Origin: Arctopsyche grandis
Lineage: Eukaryota; Arthropoda; Insecta; Trichoptera; Hydropsychidae
Assembly (NCBI RefSeq): GCF_051622035.1
Contig: NC_135358.1
Span: forward strand, 3,350,501 to 3,414,500
Length of the DNA stretch: 64,000 bases
Direction of reading: 5' to 3'
The translations under genes and the position numbers were made by a program. Below the pieces are notes generated by a model that saw only the letters and a list, made by a program, of their open reading frames with translations, made no database searches and was not told where the DNA came from. Positions 45,198 through 57,784 of the stretch are shown here, piece by piece. Position 1 is the first letter of the stretch, and each line of letters starts with the position of its first letter.

Positions 45198-46463
45198 ATA
45201 TTATACTTACACAAGCTTATACACTAATAAGTTTTTAGTAATAACTCAATTTATAAAAATCGAAATGATTCTTAAGCACTATATTTTCCTTATAAATGAT
45301 TATTTCTGCATACGTTATATATTTATTATGTTAATGTTATTTAAAAAAAACTGTACTGTAGACGTCTACGATGTAAATATTATATATTTATTTATTATAT
45401 AAATAAATTAGTTTTGTAACAATTTTTGTATATGATTCATGTCAAGTTTGGACGAAAAACCAGATAAAATGTTCACTAAAAAAAATTTAAATCAACAGAA
45501 AATAGTCATCTTCCATTCCAAACTGAATTAGATTGTTTGATATCGAAAAAAAATGTTTTTCATCATAATCCACACTTTACTAGGCGTTACCGATTAGATC
45601 ATACCCAGATATAACATTAAAAATATGACCACTTTTTTCTATTCTGATCATGCATTAGTTCTTCTGCTATATCTTATTTTTCTACCTTATCTTTTCTGAT
45701 TCAGTTCGATCATGGATTGCAATCATGTGATATAATTTAATTCTGATGAATTTGACGAATTTATGTACGTTTACGATTAGGCCTTTCAATCCCGAATAGT
45801 TGAAAGTAATGAATATATAGTTTTAAAATGTAATATTATAAATGCTATACATATGTACATAGTTCCATCTCTGATAACACACTCACGGTCGGCATATTAT
45901 ATCATAAACTGCGTGTTTTAGCATTATGGCTATTATTTTTTAGTCATTAGCACCCGCTGTTGACTAATCTGACAAATACGTAATGACACACGATTGTACT
46001 GAAATTTTTAAAAATAAACGTTTTAATAGTTGTTACTATTATTACATTCAATTCTCTCGCGAAACAATTCCAGGTAATTGCTCACCAGCGCTTCTCAATA
46101 AAACGGACGCGTGAATCAACGTTCCCACAACTTGACCCTAAACCGCTTTCACAGCTGGGTTGAGTCGTAGTTTGATGTTGTAGTATTTAAACTCAATTGA
46201 ATCATCTCTTTTAGATATATTTGTGATTTTGAATTGAATGTCATTGAAAAATTCGTACTACAAACAGAGCTGACGAAATGGGGAGGGGGGGACAAATTTT
46301 GGAGAAAACAAACAAGACTATATAAAAAATACTTCTTTTTAAATAAAAATGTTTGTGGTGCAATTTAAAATGTACATTAAGTACAATTTAAATGTTAATT
46401 AAGGGTGTTCAAATTTTTTTGTCAGCGGCGCATGTTTTTTTCGTAGTTATACATTCATATATT
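45198..46463 (+). other. Loco intron, no clear feature
   Basis: AT-rich; no gene or bounded repeat recognised. Confidence 0.4.
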
Positions 46464-46735
46464 AGCCAGCCGTATGGCTCGGTGATTGCGTTTATGTTTA
46501 GCACCGAGAGGCTACCGGGTTCGATCCCGTGCTAATCATTAATACTGCTGGTCAGACTTGGATATTTGTGACTCCAAGTCCATCTTTTCTTATAAAAGTT
46601 TGCCAATTTATCTGATTTAATTGTTGAAATACGTTCCTCCACCAAATTGGCAAAAATCATCCTACCCGCTATGTCACAAATATCTGAATTTGATTTATGT
46701 ACAATATGTAAAAATTTATATTTGTCTAAACCTAT
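46464..46735 (+). mobile_element. tRNA-derived SINE, head type I
   Basis: The best-preserved type I head: GTATGGCTCGGTGATTGCGT, GGGTTCGATCCCGTGC, then CTGCTGGTCAGACTTGG and the shared body ending CATCCTACCCGCTATGTCA. Confidence 0.8.
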
Positions 46736-47003
46736 AGATCCATAGATCTATGGATTAATTAACCACTTAACCACTTAATCACTTTTTTTTTGTTTTTTGA
46801 ATATATTCCTCTTGAATATATAACAAACTAAGGAATAATATAGACTTTTTTAAAATTCATTAGTATCACAGGATATTTTTAGATGTCACTGTGAAGTAAC
46901 CAAAATTCATTTCGAAACGTAGTCTTAAACACGAAAGAGCGCGCACCGGTGCGCTTATGGCGATTAAGTGTAATAAAAATGCAGCAATGTTTGTAATTAA
47001 TTG

Positions 47004-47046
47004 TCAAGGAAGGCGCATTGGGTCTACCTGTTGGGCCTTCCTGGTA
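47004..47046 (+). repeat. SINE/LINE 3'-tail hairpin, copy 3
   Basis: AAGGAAGGCGCATTGGGTCT to GGGCCTTCCTGGTATATA, preceded by AATGCAGCAATG, as at other SINE ends. Confidence 0.6.
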
Positions 47047-48062
47047 TATAACTATGTAAAATAAAATATCGAATAAGAGGAAAGTTTTGTTTTTGAATAA
47101 CCACCGGTGTAGATTAATCTTCGTTCTGCAGCATCCATGTCAATTACAAAGGTTTTTCCTGACTGGTTTTGCATCTGAACTGAGACAGCTGTAAATTACC
47201 GCTAAGACAATGCATCGGAGTTCCCACGTCATTCATTGAAGTCAATATCTGCGACAATCGACGGTAAATATTGATACCGATCTTAAAAACAATGATATGA
47301 TGGACATCGCTCAATCATGATTTGAGAACAATTTCAAAATTAAACAAGAAATACCCCCAACGTTCGAACTTATTGCCTGAAATTGTATGCTCTGACTAAA
47401 TATTAGCTCGTTGGCATCTGTTTTAAAACCATCTGCCGTTAGCACAACAAAGTTCCTTAAGCAAATACACATTTAGTTCAGTTCAGTTCCTCGTTTTTTT
47501 TTTCTTTTCTTTTCTTGGTCTATCACCACTAGATATGTAGATAGTTTTCGTTCAATGAACGCTTTTCTTTCATCGTCGGAAAACACAGCTTTAGGTATTT
47601 AACCTCGTGTGTCAATTGATTTAAACTTTTGTCAACTTGTTGTATACATTGCGTGTGTGAACCGCATATTCGTTTCAATTAAAAGGACGTGCGAGTTAAT
47701 TAGAACTGAACTAAATTAGAATCTCGAGCCACTGGCATCGTACATGTGTATTTTTAAGGATGAAAACCATCATACAACAGTGTTTTGTTGAAACTTTTGG
47801 TGATTGAGCAGTGTTATCAGTGATAACGCTCGTTACTGATTTTGACACACTCGTTTCTGTCCAGTCAGCTGTAGTCTCTCCGTGGGTGTTGAACCTTCCG
47901 TAGAATTTGTGATAGTTTTAAATTAGAATCGGCTTAGAGTCTTGATTCGTTTTCTACTTTGATAGTTGATTGAAGTTTTGAAGTGTTGTGTGTAAACATT
48001 CATACATACATAGTGCGTTATCAAAACTTCGCAGTGCAAAATATGGACCAATGACATATATA

Positions 48063-48131
48063 ATGTACAAACATAAATTCTTGGGTATCATATACGAGAA
48101 TTACGGCGATAGAATCGAATCGTTTTTTAAG
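48063..48131 (+). CDS. loco: Candidate alternative first coding exon of loco (2)
   Basis: ATG opens a 23-codon reading, MYKHKFLGIIYENYGDRIES then FFK, ending at donor TTTAAG|GTACAG in phase 0. Upstream DNA at 47.5-48.06 kb is repeat-poor and less AT-rich than the rest of the intron, as expected of a 5' UTR. The frame matches the PTB exon's phase-0 donor. Of the three candidates this has the most protein-like composition. I cannot see a core promoter pair with confidence. Confidence 0.55.
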
Positions 48132-48289
48132 GTACAGTTTTATTTATTTTCTTAATGTACATTTACAGAAGTTTAATATGTAACAAGGTTTCTAACTATG
48201 ATTGAAACATTTCTCATTTTCAAATGCATGTGATAAATTACTCATCTAACTTGACGAATATTCTTCGAATGGATAATAAAGTACTGAAT

Positions 48290-49045
48290 AATGAATAGTC
48301 TGTTGTCCCGACAAAACCGCGCGGGGCAAAATCACCTGGACGAAACGCGCAAACCAAAATAGCGCGGCGACAAAATCGCGCAACGCATATATAAACAAGA
48401 AAATAAACAGGTCTAATGTATGAGAAAAATCCGATAGAACACAGTAATGATACACTAAAAATCGTTTATTTGTTTTGAAAGTCTCCCTTTGAATGTGTGC
48501 TAATCCTTCGATATTGTTTTAAATTTAGGACATTTAATTATATTTAATATGATTCGTGTTATTCAAGTTTCAATGAAGTGTGAATAAATTCAAAAGTACA
48601 CTTTTTTTCTTGAACCGGAAATTATCTATGTAGCGTGTTTCTGATGCTAAATAGACCGCACATGTAACTTTATTGTGAAATTTAATAATGCCTTAATTTC
48701 GTTTAAAGAACCTTTTTAGATTCGAAATTTTCGAAACCACTGCTAAAAATATTTCATTAAAAATACTTTTTAATCCTAAAAATGATAAACCTACTATTTC
48801 GCACATCATAATTTACCGTCAAATTGTATTTACCGTTAAAAGTACTCATCAAAAATTAATAAACGATTCTTAATTTAATATTACTGTGTTCTATCGGATT
48901 TTTCTTATATATTAAACCTGTTTTTAATAAATTATATTACTTGTTTTTATATTAATTTTCTTGTTTATTTGTGCGTTGCGCCATTTTGTCGCCACACTAT
49001 TTTGGTTTGCGCGATTTTGTCCTTCGCGGTTTTGTGACGTTGCCG
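48290..49045. mobile_element. Element with ~150-bp inverted ends
   Basis: The left end contains CGACAAAACCGCGCGG, CGAAACGCGCAAACCAAAAT and AAAAATCCGATAGAACACAG. The right end (48890-49040) is its reverse complement. Its middle (48605-48840) matches 50215-50460. Confidence 0.65.
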
Positions 49046-50214
49046 AATAATATATGTACATATGTATGTATACATTTTTTTTGCATTTGAAATACATATG
49101 CATGTTCGCGATTCAATTATTGGTGTATGCAAATTTGGTATATCATTTTAAGGTATGCTGTTTTAGAATCTTGGCGGGTTTCGGAAGCGCTCCGAGCCCT
49201 GGATCGAAGAACTCCCGTACAAATCGCTCGAACGACACCGGGAAAATCTGTTTGTCTTACTATGTAATATAAAATTGACTTAAATAAAGTTAGTTATATG
49301 TATATTTGAATTGTAAATGCATCTTGATATTGTCATTATTTCTTTGACGCTTATTTAAATTACTTCAACTAACCCTGAATGGTGTCAAAATTTGTGCTAT
49401 TTACTCGATACGAATGTCTCAAGGACAGCTTTACGTTTCAGCTAAAGCGAATACAAATAAATTTACACTTTTAAAACTGCTGTCACGAAACTTTGACAAA
49501 GTGTATCGTATTTTTTTTTCTTCAAATTTTCTTTTTTTAGTAAATTTTTCCTTGATTTTGCTCTTAGCTCGAAAAACATTCGGAATTTCTTATGTAGAAC
49601 ATGTGTATTTAGGATCATTGCGCAAATGGACTATGAACTCGAGTTATTCGAGTGATAATTTTCAACTTGAACTACTGTTTGAGCGTCAATGAATAATTAT
49701 TCCAGATGTGAACAGGCGAGGTTACTAAAAGTCCATATTTCGATTTATCTATTTGAATCGCAATTGCGAAAAATCATTACGTACATATATAGAAGCGTCC
49801 CGAACTCGTAGAGATATTATGCAATTAAGTTAATTGGACAACCTCTAATAGTCAATTTGTCGATGTTGACATTGCTCGGCCATGTTTGAATACAAAGTGC
49901 ACTTGAACGAGTCCATTTTTATGGTACATTCATATACCAAATTTTAAAGCATTAAATTTATTGAATGCTTAATCTAAGCATTCAAGTACCAGATCCCATA
50001 ATCACAAGTTCCAATTAATCGAACATCTATCGCATTGGCGCCTCTCTTATCACGTAATATCAGTTCTCTGAACAATGTCGCTTGAAAGTTTTGCGGTTTT
50101 TCTTCAAAATAATAGAAGTGGCATTGTTTTGTCTGATTTCCGTGCTGTTTCCTCTTCGCAAATAAACAAAATGTTTTCTCGAAAATGCCGCAAACTGGTC
50201 GCCATTATGTTTTT
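49046..50214 (+). other. Loco intron, no clear feature
   Basis: No supported gene. Short open frames (49054, 49414) show no domain. Confidence 0.4.
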
Positions 50215-50700
50215 TTTCTTCAACCGGGAATTATCTATGTAGTGTGTTTCTGATGCTAAACAGACCGCACATGTAACTTTAGTGTGAAATTTGATAATGC
50301 CTTAATTTCGTTTAAAGAACTTTATATTCGATACATTGCAAACACTGCTAAAAAACTCTTTAAAAAGACTTTTTTCATCCGAAAAATGATAAACTTACGA
50401 CTACTCCGCACATTGCAATTTACCGTCAAATTTCATTTACCGGTAAACGGTAAACAATTTTTCCCATACCGGTATTTACCGGTAAATGTGTACATTAAAA
50501 ACCCGATTCATGGATAGATACATAAGTATGTGGTTAATTTTGCTAAAAACCTTATTTAAATTAAATCATAAATAATTAAAAATAAATTTCAGGTGAATAG
50601 TATTATATAAGTATAGTCCATTCGTAATAATTAATGATTTTTATTTTTTTATAATAATAACTTTTTTATTCTAGACGAATGGTGTATAGTGCAATCCCCA
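50215..50700 (+). repeat. Repeat shared with 48605-48840 and a hAT-like fragment
   Basis: TTATCTATGTAGTGTGTTTC and GACCGCACATGTAACTTTA are shared with the earlier copy. From 50405 repeated TTTACCGGTAAA words resemble the element at 34736-35269. Confidence 0.55.
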
Positions 50701-50906
50701 TCATCCATATAAATAATATATAGATAATAAATACAATAGTATAGAATAATAATAATAATAAAAAATATTTATATATATAATAATAAATAGTAGTAGTAAT
50801 AATAATAGGAAGGTAATTAATAAATTAATCGATGTTTTAACCAATCATATTTATTTATTTTAAGTTTGGATCATAATTGAAACAACCGTCTTATCATATT
50901 AATTAC

Positions 50907-51050
50907 TAGAGGTCGGAATCTGAAGGGGCCGGAAACGTGCCGCCTATTGTTCCATTGTTATAAATCCTTTGTAAAAAAGGTTCGGCAAACCTTTAACAAT
51001 GCATTTACAATCTTTGAACAATAAACAGCCCCTTCAGATTCCGGGCTCTA
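50907..51050. mobile_element. hAT-like MITE (TAGAG ends), simple copy
   Basis: The ends are TAGAGGTCGGAATCTGAAGG and CCTTCAGATTCCGGGCTCTA. The perfect 8-bp duplication TTAATTAC lies at 50899-50906 and 51051-51058. 144 bp. Confidence 0.88.
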
Positions 51051-51494
51051 TTAATTACGATTTGGTTGGTCTGTATTGCTACCCTTAACCACTTCATCGC
51101 CATAAGCATACCGGTGCGCGCTTCTTCGTATTTAAGGTTATGACTCGACATTAATGTTGGTTCCTTCACAGTGACCTTTTAAAATATTCTGTTATACTAA
51201 TGAAATTGAAAAAGTCAATATTTTTTGTTAGTTTGTGATATATTCAAGAGGTAATGTCAAGGGTTGACACTAAACACAATAAAATAATCTAATCGGTTTC
51301 TACAAACGCGTAGCGATTAAGTGGTTAAGCTAGCATCAGCGTAGCCACTCTTATTAATACATGCTTTTGGCCATTTAATACTGAAAATAAACAAATTCCA
51401 TACTACCTTATCCACAATACGCCATTTTTAATGCAATAATGTGTCTGTATATACACGTAATTTGAGATAAAATAATTTGCGTTAATACCGGTAA

Positions 51495-51582
51495 ATTTTC
51501 AATCGAGGTCAACACGCGCCTTGAACCCGGGAACCTCTCGTTGATAAGCATTAACACAAACATCGAGTTATATTGCTGGATA
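51495..51582 (-). mobile_element. SINE head fragment, type I
   Basis: Minus-strand tRNA-like head with box B-like GGGTTCAAGGCGCG. Body absent. Confidence 0.5.
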
Positions 51583-51654
51583 TCACTTTTATTTCAATCG
51601 AACGTGTATACTCGCGTTTACAGATCGCTCCAAAGCGACGAGTGTACTAATACA

Positions 51655-52034
51655 GGGATGCGGTTCATCCGCTCTAAAATCGCCAGACAAATTGAACGAC
51701 AGATTAGTGGACGGCTGCTTTAAATGCAATTCTCATCTTCTCGAATGATAGATTGCACATCAGATGACGGTTAACCTTTCGATGTGCACAGATGCAATTA
51801 TTAAAATTGAGTTGGATCTTTCAGGCGAGTTTAATAAGGCAAGATTCGATAAATTCCGAATCTTGCCTTATTAAACTCGCCAGAAAGATCCAACTCAATT
51901 TTAATAATTGCATCTGTGCACATCGAAAGGTTAGTCGTCATCTGATGTGCAATCTATCATTCGAGAAAACGAGAATTACGTTTAAAGCTGCCGTTCTGTT
52001 AATCTGGCGATTTTAGAGCGGATGCACCAAACCC
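51655..52034. mobile_element. Foldback element with 8-bp duplication
   Basis: The arms are almost perfect reverse complements of about 180 bp around a centre near 51857 (GAATCTTGCCTTATTAAACT on the right). The flanks CTAATACA at 51647-51654 and 52035-52042 are identical. The two long open frames crossing it are mirror images of each other and are not genes. Confidence 0.88.
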
Positions 52035-52133
52035 CTAATACAGATACAATACAATAATACAATTAATACAAGCATTTTTATACAATGCCAATTCATACAA
52101 ACATCATCCACAGTGATATCTATGGAGACAGTT

Positions 52134-52371
52134 TTGCAGCATTTTATTGTAGAAATTTGCGAACCTCAAGTCGCTGAATAACCTGAGATTTGCAAGATAG
52201 ATTAGAAAGAAGATGCCAATTTACAGGAACCGTTTCAATGAAAATCAGAAAAATTGGCAAACTCTGAAAGGAAACGATCGACCTGTAACAAACCAAAGTT
52301 TAGCCAACAGTTACTGGTGACCACTCTACTCGAAAGCATAGTATGTTAACCACTAGTCCACGCTGCTGGTT
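52134..52371 (-). mobile_element. tRNA-derived SINE, head type II
   Basis: Minus-strand GCGTGGACTAGTGGTTAACA head, GAGTAGAGTGGTCACC, then the shared body and the GCTGAATAACTTGA-type 3' part. Confidence 0.72.
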
Positions 52372-53148
52372 ACCTTATCTTTTATCACTGATTCTCGAGG
52401 GATCCATGGACAGTGGGTTCAGTACTTCTGATCGAATGCGATACGATCACAATTACTCACAAGTTGGTGAAAACTCTCGTTTATAATGATCAACCAGATC
52501 AACCTAAATGTGAGGATCAATGTTACGTGCCAAGGTCTCTACGAAAATATTTCTAAGAATCGTCATTGTGACCGCAACATCGATTCGAACGGAACCAGGA
52601 GTTTACTTTTGCGTCGATTTTGTCCTCGATTCGATTTTCAGTTTTTCTTTCGTTCTCGGAAAAACTACCGTTCGACACAATGAACGGGTCGTTTGAAAAT
52701 TTCGCTGTCAATTTTGTGTTTTTGCTGTCGCGGCAATTAGTTTTAAATGTGTGAAAGAAAGGGAAAGAAGTGTACCTTGAACGTGCTCATTTTCAATTGT
52801 GTTTATTGATTTATTGTGTTTACCTTTTGTGCAATTTTCACACGGTGCTTTTTTATAGTACGTGATGCGTGCGACTTTGATATACATACATAGGAACAAA
52901 AAGTCGTCTCACTTTCGTTGCTTTGTCGAATGCGTTCGATTTTTATTATAAACTAGTGTTGTGCCCGTTGATTTCAACGGGTGGATTCGGAAAGGATTGA
53001 TACACGAAATAAAATAAAATTATGATATAAACATAATATGTAAAGTAATTTATAGGCGCGCGCACGTATTAATAGTAAAAAGTTGAGTGCGCGCATTACA
53101 CGCTCGTCGATCCAACCCGATTGTTTACCCGATCGAAATTATGAATGA

Positions 53149-53208
<60 letters not shown>

Positions 53209-54363
53209 TCGTGACACCCTGACGTCACCCGTTCCAAATCAGATATTCAATATCAGGAGCACATGTCAGACGCTTCAACCCCCCTCCCCCCACTTAACCG
53301 GCTACCCAGCGTCTCCTCGACACGATCGCTCGTCATGCCACATCCCTATGCATAACGTATACTCCTGATATTCTATTTTTTTTTTTTTTTTTGAAATCTC
53401 CATACTTGTCGACGCATCCCCCACATACCTATACATACATACCCACAAATATACATCGCGTCCGTTTTTATATACAAATATGTATAGTGTGCTATCAAAG
53501 TAATGCTAAAATTTGACGTGTCCGTACGTACATATATATATCGATGCGTACTGACTAATTCAGTGACATTTTGACTTAATTATAACTGACTCATTTACAT
53601 AGTACGTGAAAGATAACGAGTAATTTGCATATATTAAATTTAATTTTCACACGAACGCCGACTTGAGGGCGGATGTTTACAAAATTTGGATCGATATGCA
53701 AGCATCACATATAGGCATCCATCCGCTCCTGCCTTAGTGCCCATTTGAGAATGACCTTACACTATATATTTTCAATATGTGTTTTGAAATTGAAATTTCA
53801 TTGAACTTTTGGGTCGAGACTTCTGGCCGTTGAAAGATCTCCTTTTGATGAAATGTTTAGTCGGTCTGTCAGATGTTCTTCTAATTGAAGGTCCTCTTCA
53901 TGTGTAAAGTTTCTCAAAAGTCATATTTTTCTACAGCATCTTTGACGGTATTGAATTGGCCTTGAATCGATATGTCAATACCAGTAACCGCTTAATTGAT
54001 CCCGTGTAAGAATTTCAATGAAACAAATACGCATATTGTAAAATAATGTTTACTTACGGATGCTTACTTCTATGTTACCCTGTACTGTAATACCGTATAA
54101 CCTTGATATGGATGTTTATCAACCATAATTGAAGCGTTGGGTTTGAAATGAACACCATTTTTCAAGCTATTGATTCAGAATGTTACTATAATATCATCAT
54201 ATCACCTTACAAAATGCATATAACATTTAGCAAACCTTTTATGGATTACATACATACCTATGTACATACATTTTACGATAGATGCAAAAAAAATCATAAT
54301 AAATGCTAATTCGTGCGATTTTTCGTATATACTTTCTCATATTATTATATATGTATGTATAAT
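52372..54363 (+). other. Loco intron with microsatellite
   Basis: A (GT)28 run lies at 53151-53206. A short CCCGTTGATTTCAACGGG palindrome at about 52963 starts another ACTAGTGTTGTGCCCG repeat fragment. No gene recognised. Confidence 0.45.
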
Positions 54364-54700
54364 AACCAGCAGCGTGGACTAGTGGTTAGCATATTATGCT
54401 TTTGAGCAGAGTGGTCACGGGTTCCAGTCTGATTGGAGTCCCGCTGCTGGCCAGACCTTGGTTTGTGACTCCAGGTCGATCGTTTCTTACCATTTTAATT
54501 GAAAAGGTTCCTCATTTCCTATATCTCTTGCTAATTTCAAGTTATTCAGCGTCTTGAGGTTCGCCAATTTGATTATCACTGGATGTTTGTATGAATTCGC
54601 ATTGTATAAAACGCTTATGTATATTGACTGTATTGATTGATTATATTGTATTTGTATAAGTGCACTAGTAAAAAAATAAAAATAAACCATTTGTATAAAA
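54364..54700 (+). mobile_element. tRNA-derived SINE, head type II
   Basis: GCGTGGACTAGTGGTTAGCA head, box B CGGGTTCCAGTCTG, body with GACTCCAGGTCGATCGTTTC, and an A-rich tail. An 18-base G run follows at 54739-54756. Confidence 0.8.
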
Positions 54701-55344
54701 ACGGAAGTATGCTTTTTTGCATGGATAATTATGGAGATGGGGGGGGGGGGGGGGGGACGATGCGAATTGACCGTAAAGGATGTGCATACTGAAACTGCTA
54801 GCGACAACAGCCTCAGATTTGGGTTGTGTATCAACTCCTTTCCAAAACCACCTGTTGGAATATCAACGGGCACAACGCTACTATTTTTTTTTATAATTAT
54901 GTATTATCATTTTTATTTTGTATGTTAACTTTAAATTGTATGTATTTCATTAATTAATTGTGTTACAAAATTCATCTTTATTTTCAAAAAAATAAACATA
55001 TGCTAAAATTATATGGTTAAATTGAACAAGTAGCAGTGGGATGTTCACCATATCTTAAAAATAACAAAAGCGCACATATAAAAAATGAACCTACTATATT
55101 TCATTTCAGTAGTCTTTGCAAAAGGCTAACTTAATCTCAATTCCAATTGGTCGAAAAGTTTGTTAAGAACGACTCCCATTGGTCGAAACGCATCAGCTAA
55201 CCAATAGACATTGGGTATTTTTCGCCCTTCTGCAAACGCCTCATAAACTATATTTTTAATTACAGCGTTTCTCATACATTCGATGTATCATCCCAGTATG
55301 CACCGTTTCTACTCATTTTCTCACTGATACCTAATATGCCTAGT

Positions 55345-55531
55345 CAGTGCCGGTTTCAGAGGGGGGCTGGGTCGGGCGGCGCCCGAGGGCGCCAAATAAG
55401 TTAGGGCGCCGAACGATGCGCCAAAGGCGCTTTAAAATTTAAAATTCTAATCAAAATTTTAGATTAGGGCGCCAAAAGCGAAAGTTCTTTCTAAGGGTGT
55501 TCTTACACTATCGGGTGTAAGGCCGGCACTG
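55345..55531. mobile_element. hAT-like MITE, copy 2
   Basis: CAGTGCCGGTTT and GGCCGGCACTG ends; perfect 8-bp duplication TGCCTAGT at 55337-55344 and 55532-55539. Same family as 1000-1216. Confidence 0.9.
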
Positions 55532-55552
55532 TGCCTAGTACTACTACCTTTT

Positions 55553-55613
55553 AACCCAGTAATCTCTCGGTGCTAAACATAAACGCAAACACCGAGCCAT
55601 ACTGCTGGCCATA
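55553..55613 (-). mobile_element. SINE head fragment, type I
   Basis: Minus-strand GGCTCGGTGTTTGCGTTTAT and GCACCGAGAG; the body is missing. Confidence 0.55.
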
Positions 55614-56606
55614 AACTCACAACCACTATCCATTCTTGGACACTTTTACTCAAATCCAACCAATTAGACTTCCCATACAGACCCACATCAATACAGGCCA
55701 CTGAATTGAGCCATCAAACCCAATCGCCGAAGCTTTCTCAGAACGAAAACAATGAGCCGAAATTAAGGCGATACGGGTCGGACCAAATCCTACACCATTG
55801 ACGTGCGTCCACCATACCCAACTCTCAACCACTCACACACACCATAGCCATCACATTTGGCCATCGACTTATACAGCAGCGGATAGATACAGAGCAAACG
55901 AACAAACGACCACTCTAGACGTGCACACGTTGCCATATATGAGCCAGCCATACGACACAAGTTTTATTATCTGCCGACGAATCGAACGGGTGTGGGTAAC
56001 CAAACCAAACCCAACGACCAACCAACAGTCGTTGTAGCATAGCCGCCGGTGAAATCAGCACGAGGAACACTTTCCATTTTATTCGCGTCCAATCGACGAA
56101 GCCGACTGGTTTTGTGCCCGTCAAATTCGAATAGAGCCAAACCAAACGACTTCCAACCGTCAAAAACGGAAAAGTTGTAATTCAATCAGTGCAGTACGGA
56201 CTGCTCGTCGGTTAACAAGCCAACACTCCAGCGAGCTGTCCACTTCTTCGATGTGTACGTACGGGAATACCCCATGTGTGTGCTGTTTTGATATAATTAA
56301 TGGTTTTAACACGTGTCGTGCTCATCGTCTGCGGTGCTCTCCCGCTTGGTCCACGTTTTTGTGTATCGGGTCTTTGATATTGTGATATCAGTGCGTAAAA
56401 GTGTTATCGTTTTACTGGGAAACTGTATTACATTAATGCAAATACATACGTAGTGTCATTGACGGAATCGTTTTGTGTGAATCACCGTGTATGATAATAG
56501 GTGGCCCATCGTGCATAATTTACAATGTAAATGCGTCAAATCGTGTGATATCTACTCGTTTTGAGTTTATGTAATTAATATATATGTAGGGGAAAAAATA
56601 GGGAAA
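55614..56606 (+). promoter_or_regulatory. Repeat-free segment upstream of a candidate loco first exon
   Basis: From about 55620 to 56400 the base composition is much less AT-rich than the intron average, with repeated CCAACC/ACCAAAC words and no transposon relics. Inr-like TCAGTGC occurs near 56188 and 56380, without a DPE at +28. It fits a promoter and 5' UTR for the exon at 56607. Confidence 0.4.
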
Positions 56607-56633
56607 ATGATGACGGTTTTGGAAGTTGTTGAC
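56607..56633 (+). CDS. loco: Candidate alternative first coding exon of loco (3)
   Basis: ATGATG opens a nine-codon reading, MMTVLEVVD, ending at donor GTTGAC|GTACGT in phase 0, compatible with the downstream loco exons. The coding part is very short, so the evidence is mainly the repeat-poor 5' leader, the donor and the shared phase. Confidence 0.4.
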
Positions 56634-57123
56634 GTACGTTAATGCTTAATCGAATCTATACATAGGTTGGTTTGATAATTGTTTAAATTTGGTTGTGTCG
56701 GTTTATTTTTACTTTATTTAATCGGTCGTTTTTTATGTATTTCAAATGGTATAGATGTTTTGAGCTTTCTATTATATGAATGACGTGTTGTATGTATGTA
56801 GTTCATTTGAGGATGTAAATGTTGTAGGTGGGTGAGCAGGCATGTGCTGCATATATTAAAATTAATTTTTATTAGATGACCTTCAATAGTGTTATTTATA
56901 TTAAACATCAAATTATTATTGGGAGCAAATTCATTTTTTTTTCTTTCACACAGATTGCGTTTAAAATAAAAATGGAAATTTGTGTGAAAAATGTGATTTA
57001 TCGCCTTTATAATTTGATTTATTGCTAGCTGGCGTTGCTCAGGTGGATGAAAACCCTTTGAAGTGCTTTCCAAAATGCGGCTAAGGTCTAAGTAGAGTAC
57101 CGTGAGATTTGTTTATTTATTTA

Positions 57124-57345
57124 CTAGCAGTGCTACCCGGCTTCGCTCGGTAAATGGAAATGAAATGAAAACCATGAAAGAAATCTTCGTTTGTTTTTTT
57201 ATTAAATTTATTTGAATCGAAAAAAAATATATATTTAACGACCGATCAATCACAAGCGTCTTTGACCATTCCAGCCAATCAGAAACGACTTTGACGTCAG
57301 CCAATTAGAAACGAATTACAGACGCCGTTTCGGTTTTATATATAA
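57124..57345 (+). repeat. CCCGGCTTCGCTCGG repeat, copy 5 (diverged)
   Basis: GTGCTACCCGGCTTCGCTCG followed by a different A/T-rich interior. Confidence 0.55.
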
Positions 57346-57544
57346 GATCTTCAAATTAAATTTAGACCATTATATGGTATAACGTATTTGGTAGTCCCAA
57401 GTTAAAATCTGTGGACATGCATGGCGAAAAAATATACAAATATATATTTTTTATTAGTTTCACTTTGGTAGTTCAGTGACATTTCTGCCGTTAAAAGTTT
57501 TCGATCTTATTTTGAACCACTTCCACTCTTTAGATCGGTTTGAT

Positions 57545-57719
57545 ATTTTATCGACATACGGGAGTTAGCTAGCATTGAAGTAAGCTAATGTCTCCTACAT
57601 GAGGAGCTTAATAATTAACGAGCTCATTAAAAACTAAATCGGAATCTGGTGTCAGATCGAACCGATGACAGCTAGCAATCCAAACGTGGTTTCCTACAGC
57701 CCCTTCAACTCATTTATTT

Positions 57720-57784
<65 letters not shown>

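Noticed and set aside
51541..52016. Two open frames of 60 and 74 codons
   Set aside because: They lie in the two mirror-image arms of one foldback element.
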